64,000 nucleotides of DNA from CAVQJU01 sp963712905 (GTDB taxonomy: Bacteria > Acidobacteriota > Vicinamibacteria > Vicinamibacterales > CAVVIG01): positions 62,001 to 126,000 of the forward strand of contig CAVQJU010000011.1 in assembly GCA_963712905.1 (NCBI GenBank), written 5' to 3'. Positions 53,409-61,528 of the stretch are shown here, piece by piece; within the stretch, counting starts at the first letter, position 1; each line of letters opens with the position of its first letter. Both the position numbers and the translations under genes were made by a program. The notes beneath the pieces are model-generated. The model made no database searches and was not told where the DNA came from. It saw only the letters and a program-made list of their open reading frames with translations.

Positions 53409-55081
53409 TTCTGTAGCGCGAAGGCGACAAACGTCAGGCCGGATGTCGTGAGCACCCACTGCCGTCCGTCCAGCATGTAGGTGACCGGCGCCGAGCCCCA
53501 GACGGGCGCGCCGGTCTGGAACTTCCACAACTCCTTGCCGGTCGCCGCCTCGAACGCGTAGAAGAAACCGTCGTTGTCGCCGGTGAACACGACGCCCGAT
53601 GCGGTGGACATCAGGCCGCCGGTCAGGTCCAGCGAGACGGTGGACGGGTACGACCGGTACCGGTGTTCCCAGCGCCGGGCCCCCGTCGCCGGATCGATGG
53701 CGCGCAACGCCGCCCACTGTTCGCGTCCTTCGACCAGCCGGCGGCCGCCGCTCGGCACACGTACGCCCAGCGCGATGGGCGGCGTCGGCTTGCGGCCCTC
53801 CCAGATCGCGCAGGTCTCGTGCGCCGTGACGAAAAACAGCCCGCGGCCTGGATCGAAGGTCGGCGGCTGGAAGTTGGTGCCGCCGTGGTTGTCGGGCAGG
53901 CATTTCTCCGGCGTGCCGATGTTGTCGAGGACGATGGGCCGGCCGTCGGGCCCGACTTCCTTCGCCCAGTTCGACGTGTCGATGAACGGCCTGGCGACGA
54001 GGAGCTTTCCGGTCTCGCGATCGAGGGTGTAGAAGAAACCGTTGCGGTTGGCGACCATCACGACACGGCGCGGCTGTCCCGCGATTGTGATGTCGGCCTG
54101 CACGGGCACGTGCGCCGAGTCCCAGTCGTGGATGTCGTGCGGCGTGAACTGGAAGTGCCAGCGGAGCTTCCCGGTGTCGGCGTCGAGCGCGACGAGCGAG
54201 CACGTGTAGAGGTTGTCGCCGGCGCGATCGTCGCCGTAGTAGTCGGGATTCGGATTGCCGGTGCCGTAGAACACCAGGTTCAGGGCGGGATCGTAGCTAC
54301 CGGTGACCCATGCCGCGCCGCCGCCGCGAAGGGCAGCCTCCGCGTTGGGCCACGACTCGCTGCCTGGTTCGCCCGGGCCGGGGATGGTGTTGAAGCGCCA
54401 CAGGCGCGCGCCTGTCTGCGCGTCGTACGCGTCGATGAACCCCCGGCTCGAGAAATCGCCGCCCGCGACGCCGATGATCACCGCGCCTTTGACGGCGAGC
54501 GGCGCGGCCGTGATGGCGTTGGCTTTCTTGAGATCCCCGACCTCGACGTCCCAGACGACGCTGCCGGTCCGTCGATCGAGGGCCACGAGGTGCGCGTCGA
54601 GGGTGCCCATGTAGAGGCGATCCCCGAGCAGAGCGAATCCGCGGTTGACGGGCCCGCAGCACACCGACGCCGAGAAGTTCGCGGGCAGCGTGCGCCGATA
54701 GGTCCAGACAGGCCGGCCCGTGCGCCCGTCGATCGCGAACGCCTGGTTGTTGTTGCCCGTGACATACAACACGCCGTCGACGACGAGCGGCGACGCCTCG
54801 AGGCCGCGCCCCGGGAAGCCGGGGATGTCGGTCTGAAACATCCACTGAGGCACGAGCCCTGCCACGTTCTGCGGCGTCAGCTGTTTCAGCGGGCTGTGGC
54901 GCTGGCCGGTATAGTCGCCAGAGAAGGTGAGCCATCGCGCCGGGTTCTTCAGGCCGTCGCGCAGGTCCTGCGCGGTGATCGCCGGCGGCGCGGAGGCCTG
55001 TTGCGCGCGAAGAGAGAAATCCGCCGCGCCTCCCAGGGCAATCGCCGCGGCAGCCGCGAACGCCGGATGACGAAGCCGCAT
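53405..55081 (-). CDS. Exported PQQ-dependent alcohol dehydrogenase with DxD motif
   Basis: 558 residues, signal peptide about 1-26. Type I quinoprotein propeller: vicinal Cys141-Cys142 in SASVCCGPVNRG (the disulfide of methanol/ethanol dehydrogenases), metal-ligand region GEPGSESWPNAEA, GTGNPNPDYYGDDRAGDNLY, and active-site HDIHDWDSAH where D319-W320-D321 carries the second Asp associated with lanthanide-dependent enzymes. It has no cytochrome domain. ATG 55081 gives the signal peptide. Divergent from a diheme cytochrome c gene that is the likely electron acceptor. Its stop is inside a palindromic element. Confidence 0.9.
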   Translation of the reverse strand: MRLRHPAFAAAAAIALGGAADFSLRAQQASAPPAITAQDLRDGLKNPARWLTFSGDYTGQRHSPLKQLTPQNVAGLVPQWMFQTDIPGFPGRGLEASPLVVDGVLYVTGNNNQAFAIDGRTGRPVWTYRRTLPANFSASVCCGPVNRGFALLGDRLYMGTLDAHLVALDRRTGSVVWDVEVGDLKKANAITAAPLAVKGAVIIGVAGGDFSSRGFIDAYDAQTGARLWRFNTIPGPGEPGSESWPNAEAALRGGGAAWVTGSYDPALNLVFYGTGNPNPDYYGDDRAGDNLYTCSLVALDADTGKLRWHFQFTPHDIHDWDSAHVPVQADITIAGQPRRVVMVANRNGFFYTLDRETGKLLVARPFIDTSNWAKEVGPDGRPIVLDNIGTPEKCLPDNHGGTNFQPPTFDPGRGLFFVTAHETCAIWEGRKPTPPIALGVRVPSGGRRLVEGREQWAALRAIDPATGARRWEHRYRSYPSTVSLDLTGGLMSTASGVVFTGDNDGFFYAFEAATGKELWKFQTGAPVWGSAPVTYMLDGRQWVLTTSGLTFVAFALQK

Positions 55082-55091
55082 AATGTGGGGG

Positions 55092-55097
55092 ATTGTA
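55092..55097 (-). promoter_or_regulatory. -10-like hexamer TACAAT next to start codon
   Basis: Read leftward, TACAAT (plus-strand ATTGTA) ends ten bases before ATG 55081, with no Shine-Dalgarno. Candidate leaderless promoter of the PQQ dehydrogenase gene. Confidence 0.4.
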
Positions 55098-55188
55098 TGC
55101 CCAACCTTTGTCAGGCCCCGTCGGATTTTCGTTGAGTGTTCGGCGGCGCGGGTGTACAACCAGCCGCAGATTCAACCCGGGAGGGAAC

Positions 55189-56199
55189 ATGCGTGTGATT
55201 CTCGCGCTCGCGGCCATCGTGACAGCCGGCATCCTGGTGAGTGCGGCCGATGCGCCTCCACCCTGGGCGTATGGATTCGCGGGCCCCGCGCCTGCCACGC
55301 CGCCGGCGGCACCTGCTCCGGCGCCAGGCGGCCGAGCCGGCGGTCTTCCGGCCGCCGCGCCCGCGACTGACGAAACGCTTCGAAAATTGCCGGGGAGCAC
55401 GGGCGCGTTCACGCTCGCGCAGATCCGCGATGCCTTCGGTCCGGCCGACTGGTATCCGGGCGACCACCCGACGATGCCTGAGGTCGTCGCGCACGGGAAG
55501 CGGCCCGACGTCCGGGCGTGCAGCCTCTGCCACTACCCGAATGGCAAGGGCCGTCCTGAAAACGCCGGCGTCTCCGGCCTGCCGGTTTCCTACTTCATGC
55601 AGACGATGGCCGACTTCAGGAACGGCGGCCGCAAGAGCGCGGACGCCCGCAAGGGCAACACGAACGTGATGATCACGATCGCCAAGGGCATGACCGAGGA
55701 CGAGACCAAAGCCGCAGCCGAGTACTTCGGCTCCATGAAATGGACGCCGTGGATCAAGGTCGTCGAGGCCGCCATGGTGCCGAAGACGCGGATCGCCGGC
55801 GGGATGTTTCTCAGGAACGAGGGCGCCGAGACCGAGCCGATCGGCGATCGCATCATCGAGACCCCGGAGGACGTCGAGGCGACCGAGGCGCTGCGCAATC
55901 CGCGATCCGGCTTCATCGCGTACGTGCCGCCGGGAAGCGTCAAGCGGGGCGAAGCGCTCGTGATGACGGGCGGCGGCGGGAAGACAACGCAGTGCGGCGT
56001 CTGCCACGGCGCCGATCTCTCGGGCCTCGGCCCGGTGCCGGGCATCGCCGGACGGTCACCGAGCTACATGGTCCGGCAGCTGTACGACATGCAGCAGGGC
56101 GTCCGCAAGGGCGTATGGGCCGACTTGATGAAGCCGGTCGTCGCCAACCTGTCCAACGCGGACATGCTGGCAATCGCGGCGTATACCGCATCGAAGTAG
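55189..56199 (+). CDS. Diheme cytochrome c
   Basis: 336 residues, signal peptide about 1-20 and an Ala/Pro/Gly-rich spacer. Two heme-attachment sites, CSLCH (111-115) and CGVCH (269-273), each in a c4-like domain (PNGKGRPENAGVSGLPVSYF, ADLSGLGPVPGIAGRSPSYM and MVRQLYDMQQGVRKG). Candidate axial Met residues follow each site. A periplasmic electron carrier, probably accepting from the divergent PQQ dehydrogenase. ATG 55189 follows a GGGAGGG Shine-Dalgarno. Confidence 0.9.
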   Translation: MRVILALAAIVTAGILVSAADAPPPWAYGFAGPAPATPPAAPAPAPGGRAGGLPAAAPATDETLRKLPGSTGAFTLAQIRDAFGPADWYPGDHPTMPEVVAHGKRPDVRACSLCHYPNGKGRPENAGVSGLPVSYFMQTMADFRNGGRKSADARKGNTNVMITIAKGMTEDETKAAAEYFGSMKWTPWIKVVEAAMVPKTRIAGGMFLRNEGAETEPIGDRIIETPEDVEATEALRNPRSGFIAYVPPGSVKRGEALVMTGGGGKTTQCGVCHGADLSGLGPVPGIAGRSPSYMVRQLYDMQQGVRKGVWADLMKPVVANLSNADMLAIAAYTASK

Positions 56200-56204
56200 T
56201 CGAA

Positions 56205-56278
56205 GTAGCGCGGGGCTTTCAGCCCCGCGCGCGAGGCGGCGGCCCTGAAAGGGGCGCCCTACGGAAGGCGGACGCTAC
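56205..56278. repeat. Bipartite palindromic element plus trailing half-element
   Basis: GTAG, hairpin GCGGGGCTTTCAGCCCCGC, linker, hairpin GGCGGCCCTGAAAGGGGCGCC, CTAC (56205-56262), then AGGCGGACGCTAC (to 56278), the right end of a CGTCCGCC-type copy. The CTA at 56275-56277 is the leftward TAG stop of the bacilliredoxin gene. A 9-bp duplication TCGAAGTAG lies at the left edge. Confidence 0.85.
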
Positions 56279-56706
56279 TGCGGCGTCGGCGCGCAGAACT
56301 TCTCGAACGCGCCCTTGAGCTCGGACGCGATGCTCAGCGCGTCGCGGTTCTCGATCTGGCTGCGCTCCAGCATGTAGGCGAGCTTGCCGTCGCGGAACAA
56401 CGCGATCGACGGAGACGAAGGCGCATACCCGGTAAAGTAGCTCCGGGCGCGATTGGTGGCGTCGTTGTCGAAGCCGGCGAAGACGGACACGACGCGGTCG
56501 GGCTTGACGCCGTTTCGCAGCGCGAGGGCCAGCCCGGGCCGCGCCTTGCCGGCCGCGCAGCCGCACACCGAGTTGACGACCACCATCAGCGTGCCTTTCG
56601 CGGCGGTGACAGCCGCGTCCACGTCGGCGGGTGTGCGCAGTTCCTCCACGCCCAGGATGGTCAGTTCCTCGCGCATCGGCGCGACAAAGAATTCCGGATA
56701 CGGCAT
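56275..56706 (-). CDS. BrxA/BrxB-type bacilliredoxin
   Basis: 143 residues, thioredoxin-like protein that removes bacillithiol from, or reduces mixed disulfides on, proteins. Family start MPYPEFFVAPMREELTILGV, active site CGC at 48-50 in VNSVCGCAAGKARPG, then SVFAGFDNDATNRARSYF and SPSIALFRDGKLAYMLER. No signal peptide; cytoplasmic. It fits with the DinB proteins elsewhere in the window, since some DinB members use bacillithiol. Divergent from the PEGA-domain gene. Confidence 0.92.
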   Translation of the reverse strand: MPYPEFFVAPMREELTILGVEELRTPADVDAAVTAAKGTLMVVVNSVCGCAAGKARPGLALALRNGVKPDRVVSVFAGFDNDATNRARSYFTGYAPSSPSIALFRDGKLAYMLERSQIENRDALSIASELKGAFEKFCAPTPQ

Positions 56707-56785
56707 CTTGTGTGTCCCTCTAGTTGGTTGGTTGAACCCCTTTATCGTATCTGAAGTCTGCGGCGTAGTAGAGTACGCATGGGCC

Positions 56786-57559
56786 ATGCGGACGTCTTGT
56801 GTCGCTGCCTTGCTCGTGATGGTCTCGGCCGGGAGTGCCTGGGGCCAGCAGCCCGTCCGCCACGGTGCGGCCGGCGCTCCGCGCCCGTCAGTCCACCCGG
56901 CCCCGGCCCGGCCGTCGCCCGCGCCCGAACCGAAACCCGCGCCACAGCCGCCCCAGAGACCATCTCACGCAGCACCTCCGATATCGACATCGTCATCGCC
57001 ATTTGACGCCGGACCGTTCACCTACGCGCCGCGCTACACGCAGCGGCCCGGAGCCAGGCCGCCGGGGTCGAGGCCGAGGCCGCCGTTCAACAGGGGATGG
57101 GGTTACGGCGGGTTCTACGTCCCGGACGAGACCGTGGCGACGACGCAGCCGCTCGGCCCGCCGCCCGATTCCCTCAACGAGCTGTCCCTCAGTGGAAGCC
57201 TCGAGCTCGCCGTGGAGCCGCGTTCCGCGGACGTGTACGTGGACGGCTTCTACGTCGGCACGGTGGACGACGTCACGCAGAACGGCCTGCTGCTGCGCGC
57301 CGGGCGTCACTGGATCGATCTGCGGGCCGAGGGCTACCAGACGCTGACGGTTCCGGTTGGCATCGTCGCCGGCCAGGCGATCCGGTACCGCGGCCAGCTG
57401 GCCGTCGTCCGTCAGGAGTCAGGTGTCGCCGATACCCCGCGCGGACCGCAGACGATCTACGTGATTCGAGGGTGCTACGCCGGCAACCGGCCGCCGACCG
57501 AATCCGCGCTGCCACCCGGCTGCGATATCGCCAACCTGCGGACGCTGACGCCGAGATAG
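56786..57559 (+). CDS. Exported PEGA-domain protein
   Basis: 257 residues, signal peptide ending SAWGQQ, then about 60 residues rich in Pro/Ala/Arg, a Gly/Tyr-rich patch (RGWGYGGFYVPDE), and a PEGA domain at about 140-205: LSGSLELAVEPRSADVYVDG, FYVGTVDDVTQNGLLLRAGR and WIDLRAEGYQTLTVPVGI. PEGA domains occur in envelope proteins and often bind surface polysaccharide or peptidoglycan. A pair of Cys in the tail may form a disulfide. Confidence 0.8.
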   Translation: MRTSCVAALLVMVSAGSAWGQQPVRHGAAGAPRPSVHPAPARPSPAPEPKPAPQPPQRPSHAAPPISTSSSPFDAGPFTYAPRYTQRPGARPPGSRPRPPFNRGWGYGGFYVPDETVATTQPLGPPPDSLNELSLSGSLELAVEPRSADVYVDGFYVGTVDDVTQNGLLLRAGRHWIDLRAEGYQTLTVPVGIVAGQAIRYRGQLAVVRQESGVADTPRGPQTIYVIRGCYAGNRPPTESALPPGCDIANLRTLTPR

Positions 57560-57561
57560 AG

Positions 57562-57616
57562 GTAGGGCGGCCCTTTCAGGGCCGCCGGCGAGGCGGGGCT
57601 GAAAGCCCCGCCCTAC
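57562..57616. repeat. Bipartite palindromic element, full copy
   Basis: GTAG, hairpin GGCGGCCCTTTCAGGGCCGCC, linker, hairpin GGCGGGGCTGAAAGCCCCGCC, CTAC. Between the converging PEGA and MmgE/PrpD genes; both stops lie just outside. Confidence 0.9.
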
Positions 57617-57621
57617 ATCTG

Positions 57622-58986
57622 TCAGGGCTTCAGCGCTACCGTCAACGCCGTTACTTTCGGCGCCGTGTCGATGCCCCGCCAGGCCTGAAGGGCCAGCCTC
57701 GCTGCGCGCCGCGAGAGCGAACGCTCGGCGCAGCCCAGGAACTTCGTCGCGAGCTCGGCGTCGGTGAGCCGGCCCGGGTATCCGCGTGCGCCGTCCGCCT
57801 GTTCGGTCAACGTGCGCCCGTCCCGCAGGCGGACCGTCACACGCGCCTGGGACAGCGGCGCGGCGGCGTCGAACGCCGTGTTCGCACGCAGCGTCACGCG
57901 CGGCAGCAGCTGCTGCACGCGCGCGTCGGCGATCCGATCTTCGGCGAACGTCTCGATCGTGGGGTGGCCGAAGATGATGGCGGCGGCCGCGCAGAACGGC
58001 ATGCTGAACTTCGCCTCGAGTCCGGTCGACGGCCGATCGTAGATCAGCAGGCGCGGCGTCATCGAATCCACCTCGACTTCAATCGCCTCGACGTCTTCGC
58101 CGGTGAACGAATGCGCGCGCACGAGCTGGAGCAGCACGTCGAGCGGAGGGTGCGTCGCCGCGCACGACGGGTACAGCTTGACGCTGATGCCCGTGTCGAG
58201 AAGCTCCCAGCGCTTGCCGAAATCCAGGGTCACGCGCGCGAGGTCGGAGGCCGGACGCTCGCTGTCCATCACGGCCAGGTAGCCTTGCGGGCCGTCGAGG
58301 GCGATCTCGCTGGCCGTGAACCCCTGCTGCGCGAGGCGCGCCGCCATGACGCCGTTGCGGGCGGCAGCGCCCGCATGCAGCGGCTTCACCATCGTGCCGA
58401 TGTTTTCCTTGAGCCCGCAGGCGAGCGACGCGGCGATGCCGAGCGCGTGAGCGGCCGCCGCTGGCGACAGCTTCAGAATCCGCGCGGCCGCCGCCGCGGC
58501 GCCGAGCGTGCCGATGCTCGCCGTGCAGTGCCAGCCGCGCGAGTGGTAGTGGCGCGGGTTCATCGTCATGCCGAGCCGGCATTCGAGCTCGAACCCGACG
58601 ATGTAGGCGTCGAGCACGGCACGGCCGGAGGCGTCGGCCAGCTCGGCGGCCGCAATCGCCGCCGGCACGAGCGCGCAGCTCGGGTGCGCCATGGAGACGA
58701 AGCACATGTCGTCGAAGTCGAGCGCGTGGGCCGCGACGCCGTTGGCGAACGCCGCCTCGCTCGCGCTGGCGCGTTCGGCCGTCCCGAGGATGCGGCAGTT
58801 GCCGCGGCTTTCGGAGGTGATGGCGGCGCGAACGATGCGCGGCGCCGGTTCGGATGCCCCGGCGAGAACAACGCCGACGGTGTCGCAGACGGCGACCGCC
58901 GCCCGTTCGCGCGCCGCCGGCGGCGGCGCGGCCCTGACGATGAATTCGGCGATGGACTCTGTGAGGCTTGCGGTCGCGACCGTCAT
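57622..58986 (-). CDS. MmgE/PrpD family protein
   Basis: 454 residues. Family landmarks: VAVCDTVGVVLAGASEPAPR, NGVAAHALDFDDM, GRAVLDAYIVGFELECRLG, CTASIGTLGAAAAAARILKL, KENIGTMVKPLHAGAAARNG and LYPSCAATHPPLDVL. The family includes 2-methylcitrate dehydratase, cis-aconitate decarboxylase and iminodisuccinate-type enzymes. Substrate unassigned; a small di- or tricarboxylate is likely. The neighbouring acyl-CoA dehydrogenase and CoA-transferase suggest an organic-acid pathway. Same direction as the acyl-CoA dehydrogenase, with a palindromic element between. Confidence 0.9.
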   Translation of the reverse strand: MTVATASLTESIAEFIVRAAPPPAARERAAVAVCDTVGVVLAGASEPAPRIVRAAITSESRGNCRILGTAERASASEAAFANGVAAHALDFDDMCFVSMAHPSCALVPAAIAAAELADASGRAVLDAYIVGFELECRLGMTMNPRHYHSRGWHCTASIGTLGAAAAAARILKLSPAAAAHALGIAASLACGLKENIGTMVKPLHAGAAARNGVMAARLAQQGFTASEIALDGPQGYLAVMDSERPASDLARVTLDFGKRWELLDTGISVKLYPSCAATHPPLDVLLQLVRAHSFTGEDVEAIEVEVDSMTPRLLIYDRPSTGLEAKFSMPFCAAAAIIFGHPTIETFAEDRIADARVQQLLPRVTLRANTAFDAAAPLSQARVTVRLRDGRTLTEQADGARGYPGRLTDAELATKFLGCAERSLSRRAARLALQAWRGIDTAPKVTALTVALKP

Positions 58987-59002
58987 GGTGACTCCGGTGT
59001 TC

Positions 59003-59053
59003 GTAGCGTCCGGCTTCAGCCGGACGTGACGTCCGCCTGAAGGCGGACGCTAC
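59003..59053. repeat. Bipartite palindromic element, CGTCCGGC and CGTCCGCC stems
   Basis: GTAG, hairpin CGTCCGGCTTCAGCCGGACG, linker, hairpin CGTCCGCCTGAAGGCGGACG, CTAC. The CTA at 59050-59052 is the leftward TAG stop of the acyl-CoA dehydrogenase gene. Confidence 0.92.
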
Positions 59054-60210
59054 GGGTTGATGGCGTAGCGCTCGAGCAGGCCGCGCGCGATGATGAGACG
59101 CTGGATTTCGTTGCTGCCGCCGCCGATGAGCAGCAGCGGCGCGTCGCGGTAGAACCGCTCGACCGGGAAATCCTTGGAGAACCCGTTCCCTCCGAGGATG
59201 CGCATCGCTTCGAGCGAGACCTCCGCGGCCGTCTCCGTCGCGAACAGCTTGGCCATGCCGGCCTCGACGTCGCAGCGTTCGCGGCGATCTTTCCTGGCGG
59301 CCGCCGAGTAGATGAGCAGCCGGGAGGCTTCGATCCGCGTGGCCATCTCGGCGAGCTTGATCTGAATCGTCTGGTGCTGCGCGATCGGCTTGCCGAAGGT
59401 GTGGCGCTGCTGTGCGTACTTGATGGCGGCTTCGAACGCGGCCCGGGCGAGGCCCAGGCCCCGGGCGGCGACGTTGAGGCGTTCGGCTTCGAGGCCGGTC
59501 ATCACGTGCTTGAAGCCCTGGCCTTCCCGTCCGCCGATCAGGTTCTGCTCCGGCACGCGGAAGCCGGAAAAATGCAGCTCGCAGGTCTCGACGGTCTTGT
59601 AGCCCATCTTGTCGATGTCGCGGCCGACCGTCAGCCCGGGCGCGCCTTTTTCCACGACGAACGCGCTGATGCCACGGTGCGCCGGTGTGGTCGTCGGGTC
59701 CGTCTTCGCCAGCAGCAGGAAGATGTCCGCGCGGCGCCCGTTGGTCACCCACATCTTCGAGCCGTCGACGACGTACGCGTCGCCCTCGCGCCTGGCTGTC
59801 GTCGAGATGGCCTGCAGGTCGGTGCCCGCGTTGGGTTCCGACAGGCAGATGCCGGCGCGAGGTTCGCCCTTCGCGAGCCTCGGCAGGAAACGCTGCTTCT
59901 GATCCGCCGTGCCGTACTGCGCCAGCACGTCGCAGAGCACGAGGTGCGTGCCGAGGATGCCGGCGAGGCCCATCCACCCGCGCGACAGCTCCTCGAAGAC
60001 GAGGGCGAAGGTGGTGTAGTCGACGTTGCTGCCGCCGTAGGCCTCCGGGACGTTGAGGCCGAACAGGCCCAGCGTCTTCATCGTCTCGACGAGCGCGTCC
60101 GGGTACTCGTCGCGGTGTTCCATGCCGGAGGCGACCGGGATCACCTCGCGATCGACGAACTCGCGGACCGTCCGCGCGACCAGCTGTTGTTCCTCGTCCA
60201 ACTCGAACAC
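59050..60210 (-). CDS. Acyl-CoA dehydrogenase
   Basis: 386 residues, FAD-dependent alpha,beta-dehydrogenation of a short or branched acyl-CoA, passing electrons to ETF. Landmarks: FELDEEQQLVARTVREFVDR, PEAYGGSNVDYTTFALVFEE, GICLSEPNAGTDLQAI (FAD/substrate loop), KMWVTNGRRADIFLL, AARGLGLARAAFEAAIKYAQ, QRHTFGKPIAQHQTIQIKLA and RILGGNGFSKDFPVERFYRD. The late Glu in GGGSNEIQR is the catalytic base position. Substrate not assigned. Its stop lies in a palindromic element. Confidence 0.94.
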   Translation of the reverse strand: MFELDEEQQLVARTVREFVDREVIPVASGMEHRDEYPDALVETMKTLGLFGLNVPEAYGGSNVDYTTFALVFEELSRGWMGLAGILGTHLVLCDVLAQYGTADQKQRFLPRLAKGEPRAGICLSEPNAGTDLQAISTTARREGDAYVVDGSKMWVTNGRRADIFLLLAKTDPTTTPAHRGISAFVVEKGAPGLTVGRDIDKMGYKTVETCELHFSGFRVPEQNLIGGREGQGFKHVMTGLEAERLNVAARGLGLARAAFEAAIKYAQQRHTFGKPIAQHQTIQIKLAEMATRIEASRLLIYSAAARKDRRERCDVEAGMAKLFATETAAEVSLEAMRILGGNGFSKDFPVERFYRDAPLLLIGGGSNEIQRLIIARGLLERYAINP

Positions 60211-60231
60211 GGCAACTCCTGGAAGCTAGGC

Positions 60232-60283
60232 GTAGCGTCCGCCTTCAGGCGGACGTCGTCGGCCGCCTGAAGCCGGCCGCTAC
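60232..60283. repeat. Bipartite palindromic element, full copy
   Basis: GTAG, hairpin CGTCCGCCTTCAGGCGGACG, linker, a second hairpin GGCCGCCTGAAGCCGGCC with one mismatch, CTAC. It lies between the divergent acyl-CoA dehydrogenase and CoA-transferase genes, so it is not only downstream of genes. Confidence 0.88.
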
Positions 60284-60335
60284 GGGATTGGGCGAAGCTC
60301 TCATCATAGCTGCTGTGCTATCGTCCGCATCGCGA

Positions 60336-61514
60336 ATGAGCTCATTGCCGCTCGCCGGAATCACCGTGATCGCCCTCGAGCAGGCCGTGGCTGTGCCGTT
60401 CGCCACGCGTCAGCTCGCGGACCTGGGCGCGCGGGTGATCAAGGTCGAGCGCCCCGACGTCGGCGATTTCGCGCGCGGGTACGACACCACCGTGCGCGGC
60501 CTCGCCAGCCATTTCGTCTGGCTGAACCGGTCGAAGGAGTCGCTGACGCTCGACTTGAAGCGGCCGGAGGCGCGCGATGTGCTCGTGCGGCTGATCGCGC
60601 GCGCCGATGTCTTCGTCCAGAACCTCGCGCCCGGCGCGGCGGATCGGCTGGGGCTTGGCGCCGAAACGCTTCGGGCTCGGCATCCGCGGCTCATCGTCTG
60701 CGGTCTCACGGGCTACGGATCGACGGGGCCGTATGCCGGAAAGAAGGCCTACGACCTGCTCGTGCAGAGCGAAGCCGGCCTGTTGTCCATCACGGGCACG
60801 CCGGAAACGCCGTCGAAGGTCGGCTTGTCGATCGCTGATATCGCCGGCGGGATGTATGCGTACTCCGGCATCCTGACGGCCCTCCTCCAGCGCCACCAGA
60901 CCGGTCACGGCACGGTCCTTGACGTCTCGCTGCTCGAGGCGCTGGGCGAGTGGATGGGGTACGCGATGTACTACACCATGGGCGGGACGCCGCCCGCCCG
61001 GACGGGGGCGAGCCACGCGACAATCGCCCCCTATGGGCCGTATGCGACGAGCGACGGTCAGGTCATCTTCGGCATTCAGAGCAATCGCGAATGGGAGGCG
61101 TTTGCCGCCGGCGTGCTCCTCCGGCCGGAGCTCGCCGCGGACGGGCGTTTTCAGAGCAACCAGCTGCGGGTTCAGCACCGCGAAGCGATGGATGCGGAAA
61201 TCCATCGGACCCTCGGCACGCTGTCGACCACCGAGGTCGTGTCGCGCCTCGACGCCGCACAGATCGCGAACGCACGTCTCAACTCGGTCGAGCAGTTCAT
61301 CGCCCACCCGCAGCTGGCCGGCCGCCAGGCGTGGCGGCAGGTGGACTCGCCGAGCGGCCCGATTCCCGCCCTCCTTCCGCCGGTGCGCCTGGCCGGCGTC
61401 GAGCCCGTGATGGATCCGATTCCCGCGCTCGGCCAGCACTCGGCCGCGATCCTGGCCGAGTTCGGCTTCGACGCGGACACCATCGCGCGCTGGCAGCGGG
61501 AACGCGTGATCTGA
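60336..61514 (+). CDS. CaiB/BaiF (class III) CoA-transferase
   Basis: 392 residues, moves CoA between carboxylic acids. Landmarks: PLAGITVIALEQAVAVPFAT, QLADLGARVIKVERPDVGDF, SKESLTLDLKRPEARDV, LIVCGLTGYGSTGPYAGKKA followed by YDLLVQSEAG with the catalytic Asp140, and HATIAPYGPYATSDG. Substrate acid not known; mesaconate-, itaconate- or malate-type transfers are possible given the PrpD-family neighbour. ATG 60336 gives the family-type N-terminus. Confidence 0.93.
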   Translation: MSSLPLAGITVIALEQAVAVPFATRQLADLGARVIKVERPDVGDFARGYDTTVRGLASHFVWLNRSKESLTLDLKRPEARDVLVRLIARADVFVQNLAPGAADRLGLGAETLRARHPRLIVCGLTGYGSTGPYAGKKAYDLLVQSEAGLLSITGTPETPSKVGLSIADIAGGMYAYSGILTALLQRHQTGHGTVLDVSLLEALGEWMGYAMYYTMGGTPPARTGASHATIAPYGPYATSDGQVIFGIQSNREWEAFAAGVLLRPELAADGRFQSNQLRVQHREAMDAEIHRTLGTLSTTEVVSRLDAAQIANARLNSVEQFIAHPQLAGRQAWRQVDSPSGPIPALLPPVRLAGVEPVMDPIPALGQHSAAILAEFGFDADTIARWQRERVI

Positions 61515-61528
61515 CGAGGCGTGATCGT

